From contig NZ_AUYB01000082.1 in the NCBI RefSeq assembly GCF_001625655.1, forward strand, positions 1 to 64,000: 64,000 nt of DNA, written 5' to 3'. The translations under genes were made by a program, and so were the position numbers. Within the stretch, counting starts at the first letter, position 1; the number at the start of each line of letters is the position of its first letter. The stretch comes from Pseudoalteromonas luteoviolacea DSM 6061 (GTDB lineage Bacteria > Pseudomonadota > Gammaproteobacteria > Enterobacterales > Alteromonadaceae). This document shows positions 1 through 8,648 of this stretch, in pieces. The notes below the pieces were generated by a model. The model ran no database searches. It saw only the letters and a program-made list of their open reading frames with translations, and had not been told where the DNA came from.

Positions 1-87
1 TTCGAAAAAAGTTAAGCTTTCCGTTTGGCTTTACCCTTCACTTTGGTTTGCGATTTTCGTTGCATCCCGCCGTGTCAGTGGGTGCGC

Positions 88-115
88 ATTATAGGGAGAT
101 CCAAAATAGGATCAA
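88..115 (-). promoter_or_regulatory. Strong stable-RNA (probably rRNA operon) promoter
   Basis: On the minus strand a perfect -10 TATAAT (88-93) lies 16 bp from a -35 TTGATC (110-115). The -10 is followed by a GC-rich discriminator beginning GCGCACCC, and the -35 is preceded by very A/T-rich DNA (117-215) resembling an UP element. This combination is typical of growth-rate and ppGpp-controlled rRNA or tRNA promoters. No protein start follows, and the transcript runs out of the left edge, so the product (probably 16S rRNA, possibly a tRNA) lies outside the window. I see no gene between 1 and 313. Confidence 0.6.
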
Positions 116-275
116 GTGTTTTTTACATAAAACTTAGAAAAAGAACCTTTTCGAATAAAATAACATCAAAACAGCTCAAAACTGCACGTTCTGTAATCAT
201 ATTTTAATCAAAATGACATGTTTTTTCGAAAAGGACCTTAAGTATTGTACAAATCTGAGATCTTGCAAACATTTT

Positions 276-301
276 CTCAGCACAATAGTCATTGTGCTGA
301 G
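276..301. terminator. Perfect 11-bp hairpin downstream of ybbN
   Basis: Arms 276-286 and 291-301 are fully complementary, with a 4-nt loop. The hairpin lies 13 bp past the ybbN stop codon. It is not followed by a good T tract on either strand, so it may be a weak terminator or an mRNA 3'-end stabiliser. Confidence 0.35.
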
Positions 302-313
302 AGTTTATTCTGA

Positions 314-1171
314 CTAATAGAGAAGGCTATATAATTTACGACGATATGTAGCGGCAGTACTATCACCTTCAGGCAGTGAAGCGATAATATCTAAGAACCC
401 TTTCTTTGCCTCACCAAAAGACAGATCCTTACTCAGTACTTTAAAGAGAGAGGCCAATGCATCTTCTTTTTTTCCCGCATCTACTTGCGCTTGAGCAAGC
501 TGGCAAACTAATTCTAGATTGTCAGGTGCTTCTTCCACTGCTTGAGTCAATCGTTTTATTTCAGGAGACTCTTGTGCATCTTTAGCTTGCGTTAGTTTTG
601 TCTGCAAGTTGTTAAAGTAAGCATCCTTTTGATCTTCAGGGATCGTACCTAGCAACGCTTCTGCATCATCTAATTTTTGGATTTGGATACAAATATCAGC
701 AAAAACTAAATTTACTCTGGGATTGCCCTTTGCTACATCATAAGCTTGTTTGGCATTGGAGTAAGCGCTATTGAGATCACCATTGGATAAAGCTTGCTTA
801 GCCTGTTCTAATAAAATTAGCTCCGGTGATGGTAAATGCTCGGTCAGTACTTTAGTGAACTCTTCTTTAGTTTTTGGACCCGCTAATACGTCAACAGGTG
901 AACCACCTTTTAAGACAACAACAGTTGGTAAAGCTTGAAGACCAACCTGCTGCGCTAACTGTCCAGCCAATGCTTGTTGTATATCACAATCCAAAGTGGC
1001 GATTGTAATACTGCTGCTGTATTGAGTTGCCAATTCATCCAAAATTGCTGCTTGTGCGACACAATCCGGGTGCTGAGCGCTATAAAAGCTCAACAGCACA
1101 AGATGATCAGCATTAGTTGGCGCAAGCACCTGCTGGATGTTTTCTGGTGTTAATGTGATTTTATTTTCCAT
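314..1171 (-). CDS. ybbN: YbbN/CnoX thioredoxin-like co-chaperone
   Basis: 285 residues, the usual length of YbbN (CnoX), a cytoplasmic chaperone-redoxin that protects substrates from over-oxidation and hands them to DnaK and GroEL. An N-terminal thioredoxin fold (about 1-115) carries a degenerate active site: the sequence reads FYSAQHPDC, keeping only the second cysteine of CXXC, as in the E. coli protein (FWSERSQHC). The cis-proline loop LPTVVVL is present. The C-terminal half (about 120-285) is helical with TPR-like repeats, including SPELILLEQAKQALSNGDL. The start is the only reasonable ATG, although its ribosome site is weak. It appears monocistronic, followed by the hairpin at 276-301. 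The family assignment is secure; redox versus holdase activity cannot be read from sequence. Confidence 0.9.
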   Translation of the reverse strand: MENKITLTPENIQQVLAPTNADHLVLLSFYSAQHPDCVAQAAILDELATQYSSSITIATLDCDIQQALAGQLAQQVGLQALPTVVVLKGGSPVDVLAGPKTKEEFTKVLTEHLPSPELILLEQAKQALSNGDLNSAYSNAKQAYDVAKGNPRVNLVFADICIQIQKLDDAEALLGTIPEDQKDAYFNNLQTKLTQAKDAQESPEIKRLTQAVEEAPDNLELVCQLAQAQVDAGKKEDALASLFKVLSKDLSFGEAKKGFLDIIASLPEGDSTAATYRRKLYSLLY

Positions 1172-1242
1172 AACCGTGCATTCTTTATTTCAATTCTATT
1201 AGCTATATAGTGTCAGGTTTCGAGTTTACAAGCCAATTGTTA

Positions 1243-3177
1243 TCAACTCTTTGCTTTAGCCTTGTAAGAGGTGCTTTTTCGGCGCCCCTTTCCAGCTCTC
1301 TTTTTAAATGGTTTAGGTGCTTGCACACCTTTCAACGCATTTGTATTTACTGATTGAGATATATCAATTAAATCTGATAGCTCTGACTCTAGTGGCGTCA
1401 TAAACTGAGAATATGAAGTATTTTTTTGGGCGATATTTGTAAGTTGGGATTCCCATAAAGCTGTTCTATCTGGCAAAGATAAATGTACTGGGATTGTATT
1501 AATCAATCCATTACCTAATTGAGTAGATTTAATAGACTTTCCTTCACGCTGTAGGAACCCTCTCTTAAAGAGCAATTCAATAATACCAGCTCTGGTTGCT
1601 TCGGTCCCCAGCCCATCAGTCTCTTTCAGTACTTTTTTAATTTCTTTGTCCTTTACATACCTTGCGATTCCCGTCATTGCACTTAAAAGAGTTGCTTCAG
1701 TAAAATAATGTGGAGGCTGCGTGCTTTTCTCATGAACAACCCCTTCATTGCAATGCAAAGGTTCTCCAACTTCTAGTATTGGTAACTGTACCTTACTCTC
1801 AGAGTCGGCTTTTTTACTCTTAAATAACACTTTAAAGCCCATGTTAATAATTGTGTCTGCTTTAGCAATAAATCTCCCTCCTGCAATGTTTAGATATGCC
1901 TTAGTTTGCGAATATTCATATGCAGGATAAAACTGCGCCAAATACTGTCTGCAAATAAGGCTATAAACTTGCAATTCTTGATGCCCTAATTGTGCTGTTT
2001 TTAAAGACTTTTTGGTCGGTATAATAGCGTGATGTGCTTCAACTTTTTTGTCGTTCCAACATTTGCTCTTCAACGTCGTATTTGCTTCTGCAACCAACTG
2101 CTCTTCGCACCCCTTGTTATTTACCATTGCTGCCAATACATCGCTGCGTTCATAATAGTGATCATTGGGTAAATAGCGATTATCCGATCTAGGGTAAGTG
2201 ATTAATTTATGTTTCTCATATAGAGATTGGCAAATATCTAGCACTTGCTTCGCAGACATTGAAAACCGTTTGTTGGCATCTATCTGTAAAGCAGACAAAT
2301 TATAAGGCAGGGGTGGATTTTGTTTCTTCGGTACCTTATCTAGTTTTGTTAGCTCAGCTGGCTGGTTGGTGATTCTTCTTGCTACATTTTCTGCTAAGCC
2401 TTTAACCAACACTCTATTTTCTTCATCCATATAAGGCGTACATGCCTCACTGGGTTGCCACTTAGCCTCAAATTGCTCACCATTTGCTTTTGATATTTTC
2501 GCTGTAACTTCATAGAAAGGCTTCGAAACAAAATTCGCTATCTCTTCATCACGACGAACCACCAACCCTAAAACTGGAGTTTGCACGCGACCAATAGACA
2601 GGACACCTTGCACACCTGCTTTTTGACCAGCAAGCGTAAAAGCTCTTGTTAAGTTCATGCCGTATAACCAATCTGCACGTGCTCTTGCCAATGCAGAAAT
2701 GCTCAGTGCCATAAATTCTGAATTAGACTTGGACTTACTCAGTGCCTTTTTCACCGCATTAGGGTTTAGGTCACTAATGAGTACACGTTCAATGGCGGAT
2801 TTCTTGGTTTTTGAGAGTTTTGCTTCTTGTATTACTTCATCAACAAGTAGCTGACCTTCTCTATCTGGATCTCCCGCATGTACAACCACACCAGCACTTT
2901 TAATTAATCGCTTTACTGTCGCAAGCTGTTTTTTGGTTTTTGGCTTTGCTTTAAACTTCCATTCAGATGGAACAATAGGTAGGTCTTGAAAAGCCCATTT
3001 TTTATAACGAGGGTCGTAGTCTTCAGGCTCTGCTTGCTCTAACAAATGACCTATACACCAAGTGACACAATCTCCATTGCCAACTTCAATGAACCCGTCT
3101 TGCTTTTTATGAGGTTTAGGCAGCACCTCTGCAATGGCCCTGCCTAAAGATGGTTTTTCTGCAATGTAAAGCTTCAT
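1243..3177 (-). CDS. topB: DNA topoisomerase III
   Basis: Type IA topoisomerase, 644 residues (E. coli TopB 653), which relaxes and decatenates DNA through a 5'-phosphotyrosyl intermediate. An N-terminal Toprim domain opens with KLYIAEKPSLGRAIAEVLP and has the metal-binding AGDPDREGQ at about 101-109. SIGRVQTPVLG is at 194-204. The catalytic tyrosine is Tyr328 in ITYPRSDNRY, the same number as in E. coli. The C-terminus is a short Lys/Arg-rich tail without zinc fingers. A near-consensus LexA box lies 13 bp upstream of the ATG (3190-3205), suggesting SOS control. The neighbours, ybbN and a chemoreceptor, look functionally unrelated. Confidence 0.95.
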   Translation of the reverse strand: MKLYIAEKPSLGRAIAEVLPKPHKKQDGFIEVGNGDCVTWCIGHLLEQAEPEDYDPRYKKWAFQDLPIVPSEWKFKAKPKTKKQLATVKRLIKSAGVVVHAGDPDREGQLLVDEVIQEAKLSKTKKSAIERVLISDLNPNAVKKALSKSKSNSEFMALSISALARARADWLYGMNLTRAFTLAGQKAGVQGVLSIGRVQTPVLGLVVRRDEEIANFVSKPFYEVTAKISKANGEQFEAKWQPSEACTPYMDEENRVLVKGLAENVARRITNQPAELTKLDKVPKKQNPPLPYNLSALQIDANKRFSMSAKQVLDICQSLYEKHKLITYPRSDNRYLPNDHYYERSDVLAAMVNNKGCEEQLVAEANTTLKSKCWNDKKVEAHHAIIPTKKSLKTAQLGHQELQVYSLICRQYLAQFYPAYEYSQTKAYLNIAGGRFIAKADTIINMGFKVLFKSKKADSESKVQLPILEVGEPLHCNEGVVHEKSTQPPHYFTEATLLSAMTGIARYVKDKEIKKVLKETDGLGTEATRAGIIELLFKRGFLQREGKSIKSTQLGNGLINTIPVHLSLPDRTALWESQLTNIAQKNTSYSQFMTPLESELSDLIDISQSVNTNALKGVQAPKPFKKRAGKGRRKSTSYKAKAKS

Positions 3178-3189
3178 ATAACTGGTTAA

Positions 3190-3205
3190 CTGTATATATT
3201 TACAG
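3190..3205. promoter_or_regulatory. LexA (SOS) box upstream of topB
   Basis: CTGTATATATTTACAG fits the gammaproteobacterial LexA consensus CTGTATATATATACAG with one mismatch, in the less conserved centre. It sits in a larger dyad (arms AACTGTA and TACAGTT, 3188-3207), 13-28 bp upstream of the topB start, where bound LexA would block transcription or initiation. Confidence 0.75.
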
Positions 3206-3272
3206 TTATTCTAACTAACCCTGAATTATAAAGCCAGTGTCAGTTTCCGAGCTTATCTCCCTAAACCACCTA

Positions 3273-5387
3273 TTAAGTTTTTAGGAAATTAAGCTGTTGA
3301 TGTTTTTGCTCCATAAGCTGAGTCATTGTACTCGCTGCTTGTTCAACTTCATCCGCATACCCTGCCAGCTCTTTTGCGGCGTCAGCAATGCCCGTCATGT
3401 TCATGTTTACTTCCTCTGTTACCATGCTTTGCTCTTCAGCTGAAGTGGCTATTTGCGTAACTTCGTGTGAAATGTTCGATAGTTCAGAGACCAAAGAACT
3501 CATTGAAGTAGCGGCTTTTTGACATAGTGTCGTTGCATTGTGCCCTTTGCCCACTGTTTTTTCGATAATCTCTTCTGAACCTTGGATCTCATTTTGTAAA
3601 TTCTCTATCAAAGTACTGATATCGTCCGTTGAGGCTTGCGTTTTTGATGCAAGTGATCTGACTTCATCAGCAACCACTGCAAACCCACGCCCCTGCTCAC
3701 CAGCTCTCGCGGCTTCAATTGCAGCGTTAAGAGCAAGCAAGTTAGTCTGTTCTGCAATCGATCGGATCACATCAAGTATTTTAGATATGTCCCCGCTTCT
3801 TTCTGCAACTCGGTGGAATGCATCTTGAGCAACTGCTACCTGATCCGCTATTTCGTCAACAGTTTGTGTGGTTTGCACAATATCTTGTTCACAGCTTTGA
3901 ACTGTCTTAACTGCGCTGTCTGTTGTAGCAGCCGCTTGCTCTGAAGCTCTGGCCACTTCATTCGCTGTCGCGCTTAATTCATTGATAGCCGTCACCACAT
4001 TGTCAATTTCAATATGTTGATTAGACACTTTATTCTTTATATTAATAGCCGCTTCAGTAGTAACATGTGATTGCTGATAAGACTGGTGAGCCAAGGCTTT
4101 AAGATCTTCTATCATTCCTCGTAGCTTATTAGTGAAACGATTAAAGCCAGCAGCTAAAGAAATCAGTTCAGCATGATGACTAACTTCTAATTGATGGGTA
4201 AGGTCACCTTCACTTGATGCCAAATTGTCAACTCGAGATTCGATATAAGAAAGTGGGCCTGTGATAGTATTGATTAAAAACAGACTAAAACCAATCGCCA
4301 CTGCAACAACAATGAGGCCTAAAAATGTCATCCAGACTCCTAAGTCATTGGCAGACTTATAAAGTTGCTCACTTATAATATAAGCAGATGCCATAACTTT
4401 TTCTTTAGGCACTTGAATCACCAATGACCAGGTGACATTCGCCATATTTACATCCACTGGGACCGATATAACAATATCATCACCCACTTCTGTATAACCG
4501 CTTCCTTTATGTAAGGCTTGTAGATTTTGCGCTAGGCGTTTATTAACAATTTCTGAAAGAGGTCTACCTAAAGAATTTGCATGATGACTGGCACCAGCGA
4601 TTAGCCCAATCTCACTAAGTAATGATACTTGCGCTTTGCCGTCGTACAGTGACCGAGATAACTCTTCAACCAGTTTTTGTAAGTCAGGTAAATTTACATC
4701 AACGCCAATTAACCCAATAAACTGATTGCCATTTTGAATTGGCACCGTCAATGAAGTCATAAGCATGCTATTCCCTGGAGAAATTTCATATACATATGGT
4801 TCCATCATACAGGGCGTATTTTTATCTCTAGCGCACAGATACCACTCAGATTCTCGGATCCCAAATTCATTTCGTGTATCTATATACTTTGCATCAGCAG
4901 ATTCTATTTGATGCTGAACAACACCACTTTGCTCACGAGTAAAGTACAACTCGAGAGAGCCAGCGCCAGGAGCAGAGTGAGTCGCGCCATCTGTGAACTG
5001 GCCATCTTTATCGTCGTAAGCGTTTTGTTCAAAATGACTATAAATTGAAGACACGTTATCGTTGCTAGTAATCGCACCGCGTAGCAGTGCCTCTACTTCA
5101 GTTCTTTCTAGTGGGTTATTTAAGGTTGCTTCGATTGCACCTGCAAGCGAATTTGGTATTCGATATGCCTCATTAAGAAAACCTGAAATTTGCTGACTGT
5201 AAGATTGTCCTTTTGACACTAACCCTGATCTAATTTCTTTTAAAACTAAGGTCTGTACTTGTTCACTTTGTTTTTCATTTTCCTCTTGTAAGTGAAGCCA
5301 AGTCGTCATTACGAGGATCACAATAATAGCCACGACCAAAGCTGTTACAAATAACATCAGCTTTTTTTTAATAGACATCTGCTGCAT
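3273..5387 (-). CDS. Methyl-accepting chemotaxis protein with Cache-type sensor
   Basis: 704-residue chemoreceptor. TM1 is at about 11-30. A large periplasmic region (about 31-345) has a dCache-like layout ([36 protein letters not shown]), which usually binds small ligands such as amino or organic acids. TM2 is at about 350-375, then a HAMP segment ([11 protein letters not shown]) and a long cytoplasmic coiled coil. The hairpin tip that contacts CheA/CheW is typical ([20 protein letters not shown], then [15 protein letters not shown]; about 545-580). There is no C-terminal NWETF-type CheR/CheB tether. It looks monocistronic. The ligand is unknown. Confidence 0.93.
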   Translation of the reverse strand: MQQMSIKKKLMLFVTALVVAIIVILVMTTWLHLQEENEKQSEQVQTLVLKEIRSGLVSKGQSYSQQISGFLNEAYRIPNSLAGAIEATLNNPLERTEVEALLRGAITSNDNVSSIYSHFEQNAYDDKDGQFTDGATHSAPGAGSLELYFTREQSGVVQHQIESADAKYIDTRNEFGIRESEWYLCARDKNTPCMMEPYVYEISPGNSMLMTSLTVPIQNGNQFIGLIGVDVNLPDLQKLVEELSRSLYDGKAQVSLLSEIGLIAGASHHANSLGRPLSEIVNKRLAQNLQALHKGSGYTEVGDDIVISVPVDVNMANVTWSLVIQVPKEKVMASAYIISEQLYKSANDLGVWMTFLGLIVVAVAIGFSLFLINTITGPLSYIESRVDNLASSEGDLTHQLEVSHHAELISLAAGFNRFTNKLRGMIEDLKALAHQSYQQSHVTTEAAINIKNKVSNQHIEIDNVVTAINELSATANEVARASEQAAATTDSAVKTVQSCEQDIVQTTQTVDEIADQVAVAQDAFHRVAERSGDISKILDVIRSIAEQTNLLALNAAIEAARAGEQGRGFAVVADEVRSLASKTQASTDDISTLIENLQNEIQGSEEIIEKTVGKGHNATTLCQKAATSMSSLVSELSNISHEVTQIATSAEEQSMVTEEVNMNMTGIADAAKELAGYADEVEQAASTMTQLMEQKHQQLNFLKT

Positions 5388-5593
5388 ATACGACCTTATA
5401 CTAATTTGAGTTTCCTACTGTGCAATGAGTTTTATCATTGGGCTTATTGCTGATTTCCAACTTTATAAAATCAAAAAATATTATATTTTAAATATTTTAA
5501 ATTTATGAATTTTTTAAACTTAATTCATGAAAAGGCAATGCGCAAGAACAAAATAAACAAGAGGCGTATTTGTTTCACTGGGTTGTAGAAACA

Positions 5594-5622
5594 AAAAAGC
5601 TCGACCTAATGTCGAGCTTTTT
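5594..5622. terminator. Bidirectional intrinsic terminator after the mrp operon
   Basis: The stem AAAAAGCTCGAC / GTCGAGCTTTTT with a 5-nt loop ends in a T run in either direction. It lies 11 bp past the mrpG stop on the minus strand. The rest of 5388-5593 is AT-rich and should hold the chemoreceptor promoter; I see no gene in it. Confidence 0.8.
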
Positions 5623-5632
5623 GAAGAGTGCT

Positions 5633-5962
5633 TTAATCTTCTTCTATATTTTCTTTTCCGGTAGTTTTCTGTGTCGAATCAATCCGGTGATGAATGGCTG
5701 ATTTAATGAGCATATATCCACTAATTGGGGCTGTGATCAGTAAGAAAAGAGATATTAAGATCTCTTTTAAAGTAAACCCATCACCATATTGACTAAAGTA
5801 AGCCATGGCTGCAAAGAGTAAACATGCCATTCCCAACGTAGTCGCTTTAGTTGGTCCATGCAGACGCATAAAAAAGTCTGGCATTTTAACCAAGCCAATA
5901 GAGCCCACTAATACAAGCACACCGCCCATCAAAAGCAAAATTGAAATTACAATATCCATCAT
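5633..5962 (-). CDS. mrpG: Mrp antiporter subunit G
   Basis: 109-residue membrane protein of the MnhG/PhaG family, last gene of the Mrp operon. There are three predicted helices (about 3-24, 38-58, 68-90). The family signature GSIGLVKMPDFFMRLHGPTKATTLG spans about 21-45, quoted here only as GLVKMPDFFMRLHGPTKA. The charged C-terminal tail (KTTGKENIEED) is cytoplasmic. MrpG is a small subunit needed for assembly or activity of the hetero-oligomeric Na+(Li+,K+)/H+ antiporter. It begins 6 bp after mrpF. The intrinsic terminator at 5594-5622 follows. Confidence 0.92.
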   Translation of the reverse strand: MMDIVISILLLMGGVLVLVGSIGLVKMPDFFMRLHGPTKATTLGMACLLFAAMAYFSQYGDGFTLKEILISLFLLITAPISGYMLIKSAIHHRIDSTQKTTGKENIEED

Positions 5963-5968
5963 TTGCCC

Positions 5969-6238
5969 TTACTCGATAATATCGCCGCGAAGCAGGTATT
6001 TACATACAGCTACTGTGCTCACAAAGCCCAGTAGTGCAATCAATAGTGCTGCTTCAAAATACAATGAAGTTCCCATACTCATGCCGTATAAGATGATCAG
6101 TGCAATCGTATTGATATACATGGTATCCAACGCCAAAATTCTGTCAGGTACCGATGGGCCAACAACTAAACGCCACAAGTTCAGCAATAATGCTAAACCA
6201 ATCATGGCAAATACAATTAAGATGATCGTTTCTAACAT
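5969..6238 (-). CDS. mrpF: Mrp antiporter subunit F
   Basis: 89-residue MnhF/PhaF-family membrane protein with three helices. The core GPSVPDRILALDTM is diagnostic; its Asp in VPDRILALD is conserved in the family. Its start overlaps the end of mrpE by 7 bp, so the two are probably translationally coupled. It is a small structural subunit of the Mrp complex in the inner membrane. Confidence 0.92.
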   Translation of the reverse strand: MLETIILIVFAMIGLALLLNLWRLVVGPSVPDRILALDTMYINTIALIILYGMSMGTSLYFEAALLIALLGFVSTVAVCKYLLRGDIIE

Positions 6239-6768
6239 TCAAAGATCTCCTTTAATGGCGCTTCATAACGTGATTTGATAGTCGCGATCAGTGCTTCTTC
6301 GTCATCTAAGTCCAAAACATGGATTAACAAGAATTTCTGACATGCTTCTTTTTCATCTCCAAGTGTTTCAGGCCATGGATAAACTTCTGCACTAACAGTA
6401 CCGGGAGTTAGAGAAACGGTACTTGCCAAAATAGTTATCGGCATTGCTTCTTGCAAATCCAAAGGTACTTTAACAAAACCTGGTTTTAATTTTTTTGTAG
6501 GACCAAGTATTTTTATTGCTACTTCAATGTTTGCGGTCAAAATATCGTATAACACCAACATTAGGTGTCTCAGAGCACGAAATGGTCTCACAACAAGGGG
6601 CTGTTTCGTCCTGAATGGATGCGTTATTAAAGGGATCACTACCGCCAAAATTAACCCAAGTATGATATGCCCAAGCGCCACTGTATTGTTGAGTAACAAC
6701 CACACTAAAAATAGCAGGAGGCTCCTAAAAGGAGTTGGTAGCCATTTATATTTCGCTTCTAATCTCAT
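6232..6768 (-). CDS. mrpE: Mrp antiporter subunit E
   Basis: 178-residue MnhE/PhaE-family protein. Two N-terminal hydrophobic segments (about 15-55) are followed by the typical cytoplasmic domain with the hallmark TILASTVSLTPGTVSAEV, then a C-terminal acidic stretch (HVLDLDDEEALI). It begins directly after mrpD, with no gap. It is needed for assembly of the antiporter and has no transport residues of its own that I can identify. Confidence 0.92.
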   Translation of the reverse strand: MRLEAKYKWLPTPFRSLLLFLVWLLLNNTVALGHIILGLILAVVIPLITHPFRTKQPLVVRPFRALRHLMLVLYDILTANIEVAIKILGPTKKLKPGFVKVPLDLQEAMPITILASTVSLTPGTVSAEVYPWPETLGDEKEACQKFLLIHVLDLDDEEALIATIKSRYEAPLKEIFEC

Positions 6769-8280
6769 TTACTTACCTCCTAATACATGCTGAATTAGGC
6801 CGTAAAAGTTATGTAGTTCTACTGCTGCAAATTGCGCATAGTCGGTTATTGGGCCAGCGAAAATGACCATTAAAGGCGAGGCTGCAACAAGTAGCAATAC
6901 CGCCACTACCTGCACAGGGTGTGCTTTCTCTTCAGTATTGGCTTCACCTTTACCAGTATGATGCCAAAACACAGTACTACCAGCCTTCGATACTGATACC
7001 AGTACAGCCAAGCTTGCTATCAAGTAAATTGGCCAAAACCAGTGTCCATGCGCCGATTCAAATGTCGACTTCAAAATCCAAACCTTACCAACAAAACCTG
7101 ATAAAGGAGGCATTCCTATCACAGTTACCGCCGCGAAAATAAACGCCCCACCCAAAAACAAAGGTTGAGCAACCGGACGTCCCGCTGTGATTCTGTCCGC
7201 AACCTTGCCTCTTTGCCTGCTGACCAGATCGGCTATTAAAAACAGTGCGGCAGAGACGAGAGTCGAATGAACTAGGTAGTATATGGCCGCAGCGCTACTA
7301 TCAATGGTCTGAGCAGCGACCAAGGCAACCAATGTACCTACAGACACAACGACTAAGTTCGCAACCATTTTTCTTAAGTCTTGACTTGCTAATACACCAA
7401 TGGCACCCATTACAATCGTTGCAATCGCTAACCACCAAAGCCAATGTTGTGCCATATGACTTAATTCACCTGCCTGCTCTCCAAAGATTAAGGTGTACAC
7501 ACGCATCATTGAGTACACACCCACCTTGGTCATAATTGCAAACAATGCAGCAACAACTGGCATTGCCGTAGAATACGTATTTGGCAACCATAAATGAAGT
7601 GGTAAGAGCGCTCCCTTTAATGCAAAAACAACAAGTAGTAGCAATCCACCAATTTTCGCTAGATAAACATCATCCCCTTGCAACTCCATCACTCGCGTGG
7701 CCATATCTGCCATGTTGAGAGTGCCCAAGGTGCCGTATAGAATGCCAAGCGCAATCAAAAATACCGACGAGCCAACAAGGTTTAGTATGACGTATTGTAA
7801 TGCTGCACGAGTATTGCGTTTATCTCCACCATGCATAAGCAGTGAATAAGAAGCAATAAGGAGTACTTCAAAGAAAACAAATAGATTGAAAGCGTCGCCC
7901 GTTAAAAATGCACCGTTTACACCTAGAATTAGGAAGTGCAATAACGGGTGGAAAAAGCTCCCCTGCTCATCATCTCCTGCACAACTGTACAGAGCACACA
8001 CTAGCCCCAAAAATGAAGTCAGTGAAACTAACAAGGTCGATAATGGATCCGCCACTAGAACAATACCAAATGGCGCTGACCAATCGCCAATCGCGTACAC
8101 CTGTGTACCGTGAGTTTTAACGTATGCGAGCAAACTTACAGACGCAACAGTGCTAACCAGCCCCATTAAAACAGAAACATAGCGCCTTATTTTAAGGTTT
8201 TTCCCGCATGGCGGCATCAACATTAGAATCGCCGCCAACATTGGCAATAAGACTGGTAAAGATGTTAAATGTTGACTCAT
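6769..8280 (-). CDS. mrpD: Mrp antiporter subunit D (NuoN/M-like)
   Basis: 503-residue polytopic membrane protein of the proton-conducting MrpD/NuoM/N family, with about 14 helices. The conserved helix-5 glutamate is at about residue 138 (FNLFVFFEVLLIASYSLL). The lysine-bearing helix (VVFALKGALLPLHLWLPNTY) and the following AMPVVAALFAIMTKVGVYS are typical. MrpA and MrpD are the two subunits carrying the ion-translocating channels. It overlaps mrpC by 4 bp (ATGA). The intact motifs suggest an active antiporter, useful for sodium extrusion and pH homeostasis in a marine cell. Confidence 0.94.
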   Translation of the reverse strand: MSQHLTSLPVLLPMLAAILMLMPPCGKNLKIRRYVSVLMGLVSTVASVSLLAYVKTHGTQVYAIGDWSAPFGIVLVADPLSTLLVSLTSFLGLVCALYSCAGDDEQGSFFHPLLHFLILGVNGAFLTGDAFNLFVFFEVLLIASYSLLMHGGDKRNTRAALQYVILNLVGSSVFLIALGILYGTLGTLNMADMATRVMELQGDDVYLAKIGGLLLLVVFALKGALLPLHLWLPNTYSTAMPVVAALFAIMTKVGVYSMMRVYTLIFGEQAGELSHMAQHWLWWLAIATIVMGAIGVLASQDLRKMVANLVVVSVGTLVALVAAQTIDSSAAAIYYLVHSTLVSAALFLIADLVSRQRGKVADRITAGRPVAQPLFLGGAFIFAAVTVIGMPPLSGFVGKVWILKSTFESAHGHWFWPIYLIASLAVLVSVSKAGSTVFWHHTGKGEANTEEKAHPVQVVAVLLLVAASPLMVIFAGPITDYAQFAAVELHNFYGLIQHVLGGK

Positions 8281-8648
8281 GCTTTACCTTGCTCCTTTGA
8301 TTGTCGAGAAACCGCTTTTGGCTTATCAGGCACGGTGCCATTTACGTGATCGTTACCCAAATCTGCACGTCCACGAATCGCCAAAATCACAACAAATGCA
8401 GTCATCGCAAAGCCAATTACAATCGCTGTTAATACCAGTGCCTGTGGCAGCGGATCCGCATAACTTTCACTGTAACCCAACACGGCCGCTTGGTTCATTG
8501 ACAGCCTGCCTGATGCAAACAAAAACAAGTTCACAGCATAAGAGAGCATCGTCAATCCAAGCACGACAGGAAAAGTCCTGGCGCGCAAAATCATAAATAC
8601 ACCGCAGGCTACAAGTAAGCCTACGCATGAAGAATACAAAAGCTCCAT
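8277..8648 (-). CDS. mrpC: Mrp antiporter subunit C (NuoK-like)
   Basis: 123-residue homologue of NuoK with three helices (about 3-22, 27-50, 68-95). The stretch PLPQALVLTAIVIGFAMTAF is the family signature. A hydrophilic C-terminal tail of about 25 residues (PDKPKAVSRQSKEQ) is slightly long. It overlaps mrpA by 1 bp and mrpD by 4 bp, consistent with tight translational coupling. Confidence 0.93.
   Translation of the reverse strand: MELLYSSCVGLLVACGVFMILRARTFPVVLGLTMLSYAVNLFLFASGRLSMNQAAVLGYSESYADPLPQALVLTAIVIGFAMTAFVVILAIRGRADLGNDHVNGTVPDKPKAVSRQSKEQGKA

Noticed and set aside
25-207. Small plus-strand reading frame of 60 codons
   Set aside because: It lies across the stable-RNA promoter, has no ribosome site or recognisable product, and is most simply a chance frame.
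5388-5500. Sigma-28 (FliA) promoter for the chemoreceptor
   Set aside because: I could not find the GCCGATAA-type -10 element at a suitable spacing.
5805-6278. 157-codon plus-strand frame opposite mrpG-mrpE
   Set aside because: It is fully antisense to conserved Mrp subunits and its translation has no family resemblance.
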